A stretch of DNA of 34,403 nt from a bacterium. Lineage in GTDB: Bacteria > Zhuqueibacterota > Zhuqueibacteria > Residuimicrobiales > Residuimicrobiaceae. The number at the start of each line of letters is the position of its first letter. The first letter of the stretch is position 1. The stretch is taken from positions 1 through 34,403 of the forward strand of contig JAKQNR010000010.1 of NCBI GenBank assembly GCA_029565685.1, read 5' to 3'. Positions 9,309 through 17,867 of the stretch are shown piece by piece. The translations under genes were made by a program, and so were the position numbers. A model generated the notes under the pieces. That model saw only the letters and a program-made list of their open reading frames with translations, had not been told where the DNA came from and searched no databases.

Positions 9309-9370
9309 ACGGCTCCATTGCAGATGATCAATCCATAGGAGCGAATGGCGCTCTTCCACCCCACCCTATA

Positions 9371-9954
9371 GTGAACGGCTCGAAGAATCGACATGCTGAC
9401 CAGACCCGCGCACAGATCCTTTATCTCTCTCAAGGCGGAGGCCCTTTGATGATTCTCGGTGATGCCAGCCGCCATGCCATGGCGGATTTCATGCACCGGC
9501 TTTTCGGCCGGCCCAGAAAACCGGATGCCGTCCTGGTCACCCGTGCCCATTGGGAAGAAAAAGCCGCGACGGTTTTAGGCGCGCCCATACCGCCGCTGTT
9601 TTATGATTATTAGGGCTTTATGAAAAAGCCTATGCAATCACCTGTCCGGCGCCGGGCAATTCTGTGCTTGCACAGCGCATCAGTACTTTGCTGAACCTCC
9701 ATGGGATTCCGGCGGGCGTCGCTAGGCAACGGAGCTTTGACCATGAGGAGTTTATTCCCCTGAAATGGATCTATTTCCATGCGGATATTCCGGTTCTGCA
9801 ATGGTCGCTGCCGGCCGGGCTGAATCCAGCCATGTATATTGACCTCGAACATGAAAAGCCATCCCGGCACTGCAGGCAATCGGATCGTCGTTCGCCGCCT
9901 TGGCCGGCGAAACAGGAAAAGCAATTTGCGCTTAATTCAAGTGGCCGAAAGTGA
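9371..9954 (+). pseudogene. LigB/DODA-type extradiol dioxygenase, frameshifted remnant
   Basis: Two reading frames together give a protein of the class III extradiol dioxygenase family (LigB; 4,5-DOPA dioxygenase-like, normally about 255-270 residues). Frame one carries ILYLSQGGGPLMILGD, RKPDAVLVTRAHWEEK and PPLFYDY, then stops at TAG 9611-9613. The next frame resumes at once with GLYEKAYAITCPAPG, SFDHEEFIPLKWIYF and ADIPVLQWSLPAGLNP. Loss of one base from a TAT/TAC codon at about 9611-9613 explains both the stop and the shift. The end is also degenerate: the GSG strand and C-terminal third are not recoverable in any single frame. The first metal-ligand histidine (usual SHGGGP) is glutamine here, while the AHW and DHE histidines remain. 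The start is uncertain; GTG 9371 is used as the first plausible codon. Confidence 0.75.
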
Positions 9955-10062
9955 GACCGAGACGACCCTCAAAGAAAAAAGGACAAAACCGGTTGTAAAA
10001 ATTACCAGGAAACAGCGCCCGATGAAAAAAATATACTGCTGAAATCCGGCGCCCTTTTACTT

Positions 10063-10387
10063 ATGCTATGGGGAGCCGTAAATTTGGTTGGGGGAGTAGT
10101 CGGAGCTATGGGCCATCCGTCTAAATTGGTTTTACCCCTGTTTGCAACAGCAGGACTCTTAATCCTTGTTGCAGGGATCGGATTTTGTGCCGCGAAGAGA
10201 GGGGCGACCTGGATATCCCTACCTAATAGGGCTTCTTGGATGGAGTATGACTGCGCTATTCAGTGTTTCCCTCTTGCGCGGATGGTCTGAAATGCATCTT
10301 TCCCATCATGTGTCACGATTGATCATTTCGTCCGTAATCTTTATTATTGCATTCGTCGGCAAGAAAAAAATGAAATCACCTCCGTAA
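10063..10387 (+). pseudogene. Small integral membrane protein gene, frameshifted
   Basis: Two overlapping frames each encode two hydrophobic helices: first SGALLLMLWGAVNLVGGVVGAM and KLVLPLFATAGLLILVAGIGF, then YLIGLLGWSMTALFSVSLL and LIISSVIFIIAFVGKKK. Together they make a plausible 4-helix protein of about 110-120 residues ending at TAA 10385-10387. The shift occurs between about 10190 and 10215, near the GAGAGGGGCGACC tract, and fits a one-base insertion. The first frame is open back to 9955, but no upstream ATG with a ribosome site is visible, so the start given is only the first ATG. The family was not recognised. It lies directly after the dioxygenase remnant. Confidence 0.5.
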
Positions 10388-10482
10388 TTAATAGAACCAA
10401 CACAGCAGCGCTTACAGATGAGAAGCGTTCATTTCAGCATTCACCAAAGCCAGTTTATGAACAGATCATCCATGGAGGCTTT

Positions 10483-10905
10483 ATGGTAAAAAATGACCTC
10501 AAAACCAGAGTGAACAAGGCCAGTGCGACGAAATTCCTCAACAGCCTCACTGACGAACAAAGGCGGCGCGACTGCTTTGAAATCCTCGAAATGATGAAAA
10601 AGATCACCAAGGAGGAGGCGAAAATGTGGGGAACGAGCATCGTCGGCTTTGGCAGCTATCACTACAAGGGAAAAGGCGGGCGCGAAGGCGACTGGATGCT
10701 GACCGGTTTTTCCCCTCGCAAGCAAAACCTAGTGCTGTACCTTATGGGCGGTTTTGACGCGCACGCCGATCTGCTGAAAAAGCTCGGCAAGTTCACCACC
10801 GGCGTGGGCTGTCTCTACATCAAAAAGCTGGAGGATGTGGATAAAAAGATCCTCAAAGAGCTGGTGCAGGCCTGTTTCAAAAAAATGAAACAGCAATACA
10901 AATAA
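10483..10905 (+). CDS. DUF1801 (YdhG-like) domain protein
   Basis: A 140-residue soluble protein of the DUF1801 family, an alpha/beta fold widespread in bacteria without a settled function. Family signs seen here are the amphipathic N-terminal region with FLNSLTDEQRRRDC, the EEAKMWGTSIVGFGSYHYK segment near residues 44-62, GDWMLTGFSPRKQNLVLYLM, and the YIKKLEDVDKKILKELV ending, which matches the usual length. GGAGG lies 5 bases before the ATG, a good start. Intact, unlike the two genes before it. No operon partner follows: the next gene is convergent. Confidence 0.85.
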   Translation: MVKNDLKTRVNKASATKFLNSLTDEQRRRDCFEILEMMKKITKEEAKMWGTSIVGFGSYHYKGKGGREGDWMLTGFSPRKQNLVLYLMGGFDAHADLLKKLGKFTTGVGCLYIKKLEDVDKKILKELVQACFKKMKQQYK

Positions 10906-11049
10906 TCCAGTCATTGACAAAAGACTCTGCCGCGATTGCCAGATTCAGCCGGTCTGTTTAACGATCCAGGGAAGATTCGATGTCATTGAATTGTGCAGCA
11001 CCGTTTCCCTTGCCCGGCAACCATAGTGTCGCTGGGATTCAAATCGAGT

Positions 11050-11613
11050 TCAGGCCTTTTTGCGCCGGATGATCATCCGAAGGGCGATCCAGAAAGACAG
11101 CAGAATGAGAAGGGCCATGACGATGGGCAGGATGATGGACAAGATCGGCGTCACGATGGCGGCGATGTTCTCTCCCGAGGCCAGTAAAAAGTTGGCGGCT
11201 CCCCCGGTGGTCCCGCTCGATCCCAGCCGCAGGGCAGCGGTGGCCCCCTGCACCAGGGCTGCCGAGCCGCCGCCGAGAATAAAACTGCTGAGCCATTTCG
11301 CCATCTCGCTATCGATCGGCAGCACCGAGGCGGAGATCAGGGCGCCGGCGCCGATGGAGAGGGGCATGGAGAGGTGGTCAAGCAGATTGTCGACAAAGGG
11401 GATGTAATAGGCGGCGATTTCCACGATTGTGGCCACGCCGAGGCTGCCGAGCGCCGCGTCGCTCGAGAGCCAGGCAAAGCTCTCGTTCATCGGCAGAATG
11501 CCGAACCGTGCGGCGATCCCGGCGATGAGCAGCGGGACAAAGACGCGAAAGCCGGTGCTGGCGCTCAGGCCGATGCCCAGAGCCGCCGCAGTGATGATCT
11601 CTTTGTCCATCAT
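11050..11613 (-). CDS. DUF4126 integral membrane protein
   Basis: About 187 residues, strongly hydrophobic with about five membrane helices. It matches DUF4126: an opening LGIGLSASTGFRVFVPLLIAG, then AYYIPFVDNLLDHLSMPLSIGAG, a glycine/serine-rich LRLGSSGTTGGAANFLLA loop and a final helix ending in basic RMIIRRKKA. Function unknown for the family. The ATG at 11613 is preferred because AAGGAA lies about 9 bases upstream. An earlier in-frame ATG at 11637 overlaps the stop codon of the upstream glycosidase gene (ATGA), so the two minus-strand genes are adjacent with no room for a promoter and are probably co-transcribed. Confidence 0.85.
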   Translation of the reverse strand: MMDKEIITAAALGIGLSASTGFRVFVPLLIAGIAARFGILPMNESFAWLSSDAALGSLGVATIVEIAAYYIPFVDNLLDHLSMPLSIGAGALISASVLPIDSEMAKWLSSFILGGGSAALVQGATAALRLGSSGTTGGAANFLLASGENIAAIVTPILSIILPIVMALLILLSFWIALRMIIRRKKA

Positions 11614-11633
11614 TTGTTTGATTCCTTTGGTTA

Positions 11634-14063
11634 TCATTCATCAAGGACATTAACTTCAACCAGGGTTCTCGGTTCAATGCAGATACTTTTCTTCCGGCTT
11701 ATTTTCTTTGTAATAGGGGAATCGCAATTATTATAATAATAAAAAGAATCTCCTGCTCTACACACAAGTATATTATCGTAAATGCCATCCAGCGGTTCTG
11801 ACAGCTGCTCCCATGGTCCTTTGTCCGTAAGGATTGCTTTGCTGAGCATGTATTTATAAGAATCCCATTTCTCCGGCCATACTACCGTATATCCCTTTCC
11901 AAGCTTATTCGCTATTTTTGCATATGCTTTCTGTTCATCAAAGGATACCTGTGGAAAGACGGTTTCTGCAGAAACAAGTTTCGATGGTTTTGCTCCTTTT
12001 GACATGAGCTGAACCATGTAAACTTTAATGCCGACCTCCTGCTTCGGTGAATGTGAATTTTCTACCTGCTGAATGAATGTGTTACTTTCAAAAGTTATTG
12101 TCATTATCTCTGATGTCTCAGACTCTGTCTCAGGAATCGAGATGTTAATCCACATAAGGTTACCGGCATCCAGCTTCGCAACCTCTATGCCGTTCGCCGA
12201 TATCCGTGCGCTGGAGCTGATCACGTCAGGTACACTGAGCAAAACCTTTAGTATGACAGGTTTCTTACTGGGAATTGGAAGTGAGATAGATGCCTTGCCG
12301 GTTGTCCAACGATAGGTAGGATCAGGCAACTCCTCTGTTGGCTCACCCCGTATTCCTAAAGGTTGACCCCAGTCGCCTGTAATGAGTGTTCCATCAGCCC
12401 CGCCAATATCCGCTTTAACCCCGGCAAGCTTTCCATCGAAATAGCTGACCTTAAGCGGAATCTTTTCCGCATTAGGCGCCTGAAGCCATGTTGCCTTCCA
12501 TCCCTCAATTGAGTGAAGCGGGTAGGAATCCATGGAGATAAATAAAACTCCTCCGTCTTTAATCCATTTTTTCAACATTTCCAGTACGGAGGCTTCGAGA
12601 GTATTGCCGCTCAAAATGACAATTGCCTTAAAGTTTTGAAGCAGACCATCAGAAATCATATTTTCATCAATAAATTCAAAATCGAGTATATCTCGGAGTT
12701 TTGTTGTGCGGTCCAGAAACTGGTAGAGTGTTCGCTCTTTGAGAATGATAGAAGAATTTGGCATAAGAGCTGCGACGGTGAGTTTGGGAGTATTGGGTTT
12801 TAAATATTCGGCAAAATCTGTAAACAGGAGTCCTGCCAAAGTGACTTTCGGCTGATTAAGATATAAGCTCTTGAAATACACTCCTCTGCCGCCTCCGGAA
12901 ACAACATCAAACACTCTCCCGGCTATGCCCTTGTGGGTATTATCACCGGCTGGTTCATTAGAATAATAACCCCCGTAAAGGCGTGCGGCAGATGACACCA
13001 TCCTTGTTAATGCGAAGCCTCTCATCATATCATCATTCATGTTGGTAATACGGATGCCGGCATTGTATTTTGCACACATTCTTGCCTGAGCGCTGAAATC
13101 CGCGCCTAATGCGGCTGTTCCGCTGCCGCCGGTGCACAAGTAAATCGGCAAAGAAGGAAACAATTCCCGGGCAGTTTTAATCCAGTATTCAGCATAATCA
13201 GTCATAGCTCCCATATACCAGCGGCCCATGTCAACGGCTGCACGGGGGGATGGTGCGTGCTGAGGCATGAACGGTTTTATAACGTCGAAGCTGTGATAAT
13301 CTGATTTCCATGCTCTGTTTAGATCCCCAATGGTTGTGTACTTATTTCTTACCCAGCGCTGAAGATCAATGCCGGCATACCTGTCGCCACACCACCACCC
13401 CATATGAGTATGGACCCCTTCCATATCGAAACCGCCGTCTGCTGGATATATGGATTCACCCCAATTGCCGGAAATTCCGAGTTCGAGAGCCTCAATGACC
13501 GCGGGATCATAGTGTGTCTTGAACAACTCTAGAAATCTGCGTACCCCAGGTTTCAGATCGGAATTCCATATTGACTGTATGCGAATCGGCTTGTTGTGCT
13601 CAAGGCATACCGCATCCACTCCCCGCTCTTCCCGAAACCATTTAGGAGTAGCTATGTATGGACCCATTATGATAAACGGCAACCATTTAAGGTTATGCTT
13701 ACGGATCTGATTTACAACCGGATCGTAAATATCATAGGTGATCCTGTTGCGTTCGGGTTCAAGCTGAGCCCACCCCACATAACTCTGAAGGCTGGTGATG
13801 CCGATTTTTTTGCACAAGATATACGCTGAATCCGCCAGTAGTCCCACAGGAACCGGACTATGAATTTGCCATTGCTGGATTACTTGTATATCCGGATGAA
13901 CTTTTATTGCATTCCTTTCAGCGATTATTCGGTTCGCCTCAATCGACGGATCATACCTCTTTGTTTGTAAACCCCGCCTGCTTGCAGATGGAGTTCCCCG
14001 GTTGCACAAAATAGCAGAGGTCACCAATCCGCAAAACAGAATGCACAAAATAAGTTTATTCAT
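11634..14063 (-). CDS. Exported GH14/GH42-like glycoside hydrolase
   Basis: An 809-residue protein with a signal peptide (MNKLILCILFCGLVTSAIL). Residues about 70-440 form a clan GH-A type TIM barrel resembling beta-amylase (GH14) and GH42 beta-galactosidase: GITSLQSYVGWAQLEPE with Y-D-I-Y-D at 88-114, HNLKWLPFIIMGPY, and the strand-4 motif LGISGNWGESIYP where E203 is the likely acid/base. A flavodoxin-like, glutamine-amidotransferase-type domain follows (about 445-540: VAALMPNSS, FKAIVILSG, IKDGGVLFISMDS), as in GH42 enzymes, and then beta-sandwich domains. Substrate unknown. An ATG at 14096 would add 11 residues. A repeat with a palindrome lies about 275 bases upstream (14337-14412). Overlaps the start region of the DUF4126 gene. 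Confidence 0.75.
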   Translation of the reverse strand: MNKLILCILFCGLVTSAILCNRGTPSASRRGLQTKRYDPSIEANRIIAERNAIKVHPDIQVIQQWQIHSPVPVGLLADSAYILCKKIGITSLQSYVGWAQLEPERNRITYDIYDPVVNQIRKHNLKWLPFIIMGPYIATPKWFREERGVDAVCLEHNKPIRIQSIWNSDLKPGVRRFLELFKTHYDPAVIEALELGISGNWGESIYPADGGFDMEGVHTHMGWWCGDRYAGIDLQRWVRNKYTTIGDLNRAWKSDYHSFDVIKPFMPQHAPSPRAAVDMGRWYMGAMTDYAEYWIKTARELFPSLPIYLCTGGSGTAALGADFSAQARMCAKYNAGIRITNMNDDMMRGFALTRMVSSAARLYGGYYSNEPAGDNTHKGIAGRVFDVVSGGGRGVYFKSLYLNQPKVTLAGLLFTDFAEYLKPNTPKLTVAALMPNSSIILKERTLYQFLDRTTKLRDILDFEFIDENMISDGLLQNFKAIVILSGNTLEASVLEMLKKWIKDGGVLFISMDSYPLHSIEGWKATWLQAPNAEKIPLKVSYFDGKLAGVKADIGGADGTLITGDWGQPLGIRGEPTEELPDPTYRWTTGKASISLPIPSKKPVILKVLLSVPDVISSSARISANGIEVAKLDAGNLMWINISIPETESETSEIMTITFESNTFIQQVENSHSPKQEVGIKVYMVQLMSKGAKPSKLVSAETVFPQVSFDEQKAYAKIANKLGKGYTVVWPEKWDSYKYMLSKAILTDKGPWEQLSEPLDGIYDNILVCRAGDSFYYYNNCDSPITKKISRKKSICIEPRTLVEVNVLDE

Positions 14064-14456
14064 CGTGAAGCGCTTTTCATGATTGCGGTTAAGCATAAAT
14101 CCCTGTTCGACAGCGATAGGCGCATTGGGGGCTTTTCGCATAGGATAATTGCTTCATGAACCAAAAACGACTCTGAAAAACACGAAAAAGTGCAGGCATA
14201 CCTTTCAGTAAATATATCTTTATAAGCGGTGTAATAGATGCTATATTGTAAGCATGTATATGCGAACGATCACTCGATAGAACAAGGATGGCTCCTCTGC
14301 CGCCTATGTTCAACTCGTACACAATGAGCGCGACCCTGAAAAGCAAACAAATTTGCAAAGTAGGCAGCCAGGCGAAACCATGCGGGATCATCCTTTACAG
14401 GAATCAAGCAAGAAATCGTTAAAGGCCCATTCGCTCGATCAGGCAGCAAGCAACTT
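14064..14456. other. Region upstream of the GH14/42-like gene, carrying repeat copy A
   Basis: Non-coding as far as can be seen. It lies between two minus-strand glycosidase genes and contains one copy of the 76-base repeat listed at 14337-14412. Confidence 0.5.
14337..14412 (-). promoter_or_regulatory. Upstream repeat copy A with palindromic core
   Basis: Diverged copy of the element at 17266-17341. In gene direction the core reads TGCAAATTTGTTTGCT (14357-14342), an inverted repeat with 5-bp arms and TTTG at the centre, followed by TTCA. Shared blocks at the same overall distance are CTTGCTT (outer end), ATCCCGCA and the core. Likely operator/promoter element of the gene starting at 14063. 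Confidence 0.5.
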
Positions 14457-16763
14457 TTATCTCATCAGCAACATCTTGCCGGTTTGTGCTCGATTTCCGC
14501 AATGCAGGCGATAGACATATACGCCGCTGGGCGCATCCGCTGCATTCCAGACAACACAATGTTCTCCCGCCGGCCGTCGGCCATTCACCAAAACTGCAAT
14601 CTCCTGCCCCAAAGGATTGTACACCGCCAATTCGACCTTTGCGGTCTGAGAAAGCGAAAAAGAGATCGTTGTCCGGGGATTGAAAGGATTGGGGTAATTG
14701 GCAAAGAGGGTAAAATCCACAGGGTTTCCTGATCCCCTTTCTGTCACCACGCCGGTAGTTCGACCGATTTGGTAGAGATTCGCGCCACCGGGAAGGAATT
14801 CCGCGTTAAAAGCCACAAGCTCGCCGTCGGGATTGATCGGAATGGACTGCCAGGCCTGGTTTTCAAGATCATAGAGCGATATTTCATTGACACTGGGATC
14901 GACCTGAATGCGCGCTGTCTTGCCCGCATTATAATCCTTGTTCATCACCATTACATAATCAGCGCCGCTGCTGTCGCGGAACATTCCGAGCAGCAGGTCA
15001 ATGGCTGGAGAGGCAGCGCGCACTACAGCATCCGTCGGAAGGGCCCTGGTACCAATCGGCCGGCTGTTGAGATGATAAACGCTCGTGGATTCGAGTCGCA
15101 TCAGGATTGGAGCGAAGGCCATGATTTCTGAATTGACCTGTCGAATCGCTGAATAGACTTGCTGGCGCTCCGGGCAATTCATAAAACCAAACGGGCCGCT
15201 TCCCCAGGAAAAATACAACAGGCAGGTAGCGCCATAGGCTAAAGAGGAATGAGCCAGCCAGCGAAACTCACCTTCATGAAGCGTCCGCCACACCTGGCCA
15301 CCCTCTGCCAGACTGCCGATAGCCTGAATGATATTGCAAAAAGGAACATCATATAAAAGCGCATATTTTCGAATAACTTCCAGATTCATAAAATAGTCAT
15401 CGCCATCCCGATGGTTGACAAAAAAATTGTAATGGTCATAGGAAAGCAACTCTGGCTTGACCGTCTCCATAAACAATCGTACATGCTCGTCATAACGAGC
15501 CTGCAGATCGGTTCCGGAAACGCCCAGTTGATCCTCATTAGCATAGGTAGGAAAAAGGTTGATATAGGCGACGCGTTGCGGATCCCGCTGCCGCAGATAA
15601 TCGACCACCTTTGCCAGGTTGGAAAAAGCTTTGGCATTGGGCTCGTCCGTGATATAATAGCCGATAATCGAAGGAAAAGATCGAAAAGAATCGATAATCG
15701 GATCCAGTCCTGATAAATCGTCATCGGTGATCAATGGTGGAATTCTGTCCTCCGGTGCGCGAATATCCCCCTTGATCGCGTGACTCACATCTAAAAATGA
15801 AAACAGATCATGGCGGCCGACAAAATGTACCGCCTCAGTCGATGGGTAGACGCTGGCGATGGTGTTGAAATGCGCATCTAAATATTCGCCATACGCCGCT
15901 TCGATTTGTTCAGGGGGGCCCCAGGCGGATAGGATAAAGCGATCCTGCGTCCAAAAGCGGTCGACAAACCTGGCCCGAAGCCTGACGGTGGCACTATCCG
16001 TGGCGTCCGAAAAGACAAGCGTTTGAATATCAAACTCTCCCGTAACAGCAGATCGCATGACCCAGCGCAGAGTATCCACTTGCTGCGCAGCCAATCCACC
16101 GCGCAGTTGAATAAGGGACCCCGCCGCCAACTCGACAGGATCCGGCAGTTCCAGTTCAACCTGATAGCTGCCGCTGGGCCTGTCGCCGCTGTTCTGCACG
16201 ACAGCAATGAGCGGAATCAGCTCGTTTTGTTTGAGAACGGTGCGCAGCGGAAGGATTTTCAAGTTGAAACGGGCGCCGATGGCGACGATACGGAGATAAT
16301 CGATACAAAAGGACGACGAGGGAGGGGCATTGAGCACAAATTTGTTGATCGCTACGATACGGCCGCGCCAGCTCTCCCGGTTCAAAACCGCTATTTGATA
16401 CTCGTGAAAAAGAGTATCGCCCTGGATGGGCACGGAAATCCAGCCGGATTCATTCTGTTCAGTGATCCAGTGGATCTGAAGAATGGAGGAGCCTGGAGAC
16501 TTGAGACGCAAAGCGATAAAGCCGAATTCCGCCGCATCGATGGATATGGCTGGGCCTGCCAGAATGGGATTGTAACCACTGGCAACGGCGCAGAGCCTGC
16601 CGTTGTCGCATGTCATCTCGGCGATGGAGCGTTGCGCCTGCCACCCCAGAGCATCTCCGTCCTGGTTGAATTCCCAGGCAACGCCGATTCGCTGCGCCGC
16701 AAGCGGAAGAACGGGGAAAAGAACGAGCAGACCTGCCACAAACAGCTTGAACAGTACCTTCAT
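14457..16763 (-). CDS. T9SS-exported TIM-barrel glycosidase-like protein
   Basis: A 768-residue protein with signal peptide 1-23 (ends LAAQ). Residues about 27-165 look like a carbohydrate-binding beta-sandwich (WEFNQDGDALGWQ...IDYLRIVA). A CARDB/Ig-like stretch follows (about 170-270: LIPLIAVVQNSGDRPSG). The catalytic-type barrel covers about 275-580: RFILSAWGPPEQ, FPSIIGYYITDEPNAKAF at about 362-378 (a glutamate in D-E-P, as in GH-A acid/base strands), LLSYDHYNFF and CLLYFSWGSGPFGF. A C-terminal beta domain and a T9SS type A sorting domain (ANYPNPFNPRTTISF from about 688, SGVYVYRL) complete it. No CAZy family is recognised. GGAGGTGTG lies before the ATG. Separated from the next minus-strand gene by 393 bases, so probably its own unit. 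Confidence 0.72.
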   Translation of the reverse strand: MKVLFKLFVAGLLVLFPVLPLAAQRIGVAWEFNQDGDALGWQAQRSIAEMTCDNGRLCAVASGYNPILAGPAISIDAAEFGFIALRLKSPGSSILQIHWITEQNESGWISVPIQGDTLFHEYQIAVLNRESWRGRIVAINKFVLNAPPSSSFCIDYLRIVAIGARFNLKILPLRTVLKQNELIPLIAVVQNSGDRPSGSYQVELELPDPVELAAGSLIQLRGGLAAQQVDTLRWVMRSAVTGEFDIQTLVFSDATDSATVRLRARFVDRFWTQDRFILSAWGPPEQIEAAYGEYLDAHFNTIASVYPSTEAVHFVGRHDLFSFLDVSHAIKGDIRAPEDRIPPLITDDDLSGLDPIIDSFRSFPSIIGYYITDEPNAKAFSNLAKVVDYLRQRDPQRVAYINLFPTYANEDQLGVSGTDLQARYDEHVRLFMETVKPELLSYDHYNFFVNHRDGDDYFMNLEVIRKYALLYDVPFCNIIQAIGSLAEGGQVWRTLHEGEFRWLAHSSLAYGATCLLYFSWGSGPFGFMNCPERQQVYSAIRQVNSEIMAFAPILMRLESTSVYHLNSRPIGTRALPTDAVVRAASPAIDLLLGMFRDSSGADYVMVMNKDYNAGKTARIQVDPSVNEISLYDLENQAWQSIPINPDGELVAFNAEFLPGGANLYQIGRTTGVVTERGSGNPVDFTLFANYPNPFNPRTTISFSLSQTAKVELAVYNPLGQEIAVLVNGRRPAGEHCVVWNAADAPSGVYVYRLHCGNRAQTGKMLLMR

Positions 16764-17265
16764 CAGAACACACCTCCACTCAAATCATTACCCCCGAGTT
16801 TTACAGAACTGGTCAATACGTTTTTGATGCCATCAGTCCCATCGAACCGCTGTCGTTGATGCCGCCCGCCTTTGCCAGGGCGTCCTGGTTGGAGGTATTT
16901 GAATGGTCACACTCGATTACTGGGAATCCGATCCCTGGGGCATGAAGATGTCCTGTCCCCTCACGGGAACGAAATATTAAAATTGTGCGACTATCGCATC
17001 ACTATAAGGTAAATAGACTATCAAGGAGCACAGCGCGATCAAAAGAGAAAGGATAGTAATTTTCACTGCGAGGCAACGCAACGGATGTCAAAAGATTGAA
17101 AATTTGCTTTTAAGAAAAGACAAAAAACATGAAAGCACGGCAGGATAAAAACATCGATGCCATTGCACCACCATTTCCCGGGATACCCCCTATTAAGAGC
17201 GTCAAGCCATTTCACTCAACCTTTTTACCGTTGCTCATTCAGCGTAAAATTATCCAATACCGGCG

Positions 17266-17341
17266 TGAAAAGCAAACAAATTTGCTATAAGGCGCAAAGG
17301 CAGGCTAACACTCTGCGGGATTATTTCATAAATAAAGCAAG
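17266..17341 (-). promoter_or_regulatory. Upstream repeat copy B with perfect 16-bp palindrome
   Basis: In the direction of the minus-strand gene this reads CTTGCTT, ATCCCGCA, GCCTGCC, then AGCAAATTTGTTTGCT (17286-17271), a perfect inverted repeat of AGCAAA/TTTGCT around TTTG, then TTCA. A -10-like GATAAT lies 16 bases beyond TTTGCT, so the palindrome would cover the -35 box. That is the arrangement of a LacI/GntR-type repressor site. It lies about 500 bases before 16763, farther than usual. Confidence 0.5.
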
Positions 17342-17799
17342 GAGTTGATAAAAGATATATTCCCCCTGCGGCATCTGTGGATCGCCGACAGAACAGCAAT
17401 AGAGTATTAGAATAATTCATTTTCACAAGAACCGGCTGGTCGTTTTGAGGCGCAAGTCAATATGATGCAGCGTCTGTGTGCGGATTCCGAGCGCCGAAGG
17501 ATCTTGACCGACCAAACCTGTGAAACGAACGGCCGGTCGCTCAAGCTGGTCATCGTTTTCCAGCCTCAGGCCATATGAGTGAAATATCCCGGCGATGGCG
17601 ATTTTATTATTTTCTTACCTGCTGAATAAAAAAGGGTTGCTTTTACGGCCATGAGCCGACCCCGGTTTCTGCAACAGACGCCGAATTTCCGTTCGTTTGA
17701 AAACAAAGGCCGCAGCGAATTGTTTGCCGGGCTCTTTCCTGGGATTGAAAGCAGCCATTTCAACATTGCGAAGATGATCTGAAAACCATGCCTTCCGGT

Positions 17800-17815
17800 C
17801 CTATGTACAACTAGG
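17800..17815. promoter_or_regulatory. Possible regulator autoregulatory site
   Basis: CCTATGTACAACTAGG has CCTA/TAGG arms and a TGTACA-like centre, 52 bases before the regulator's ATG. GntR-type AraR boxes also contain TTGTAC cores. Weak evidence. Confidence 0.2.
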
Positions 17816-17867
17816 ATGTGATGTTTTTTCTTGCTTTTTATTATTCTCTTCTTTATACTCATCAACG

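Larger units (their letters stand above)
16764..17867. other. 1.1-kb gene-free region upstream of the T9SS protein and the regulator
   Basis: This stretch separates divergent genes. Small open frames lack ribosome sites and recognisable products. It contains repeat copy B (17266-17341) and a possible operator at 17800-17815. A remnant of an older gene is possible but none could be named. Confidence 0.45.

Noticed and set aside
9305..9381. GTGAACGGCTC occurring twice 66 bases apart, with a similar GTGAACGG near 30573
   Set aside because: Only 8-11 bases shared, with no further similarity; most likely chance.
9839..10042. Open frame of 67 codons between the dioxygenase remnant and the membrane protein
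   Set aside because: Basic, low-complexity product over the decayed end of the dioxygenase; no homology seen.
17566..17865. Minus-strand open frame of 99 codons upstream of the regulator
   Set aside because: No ribosome site, signal or motif, and lysine/arginine-rich low-complexity start; it faces away from the neighbours and looks like a chance frame.
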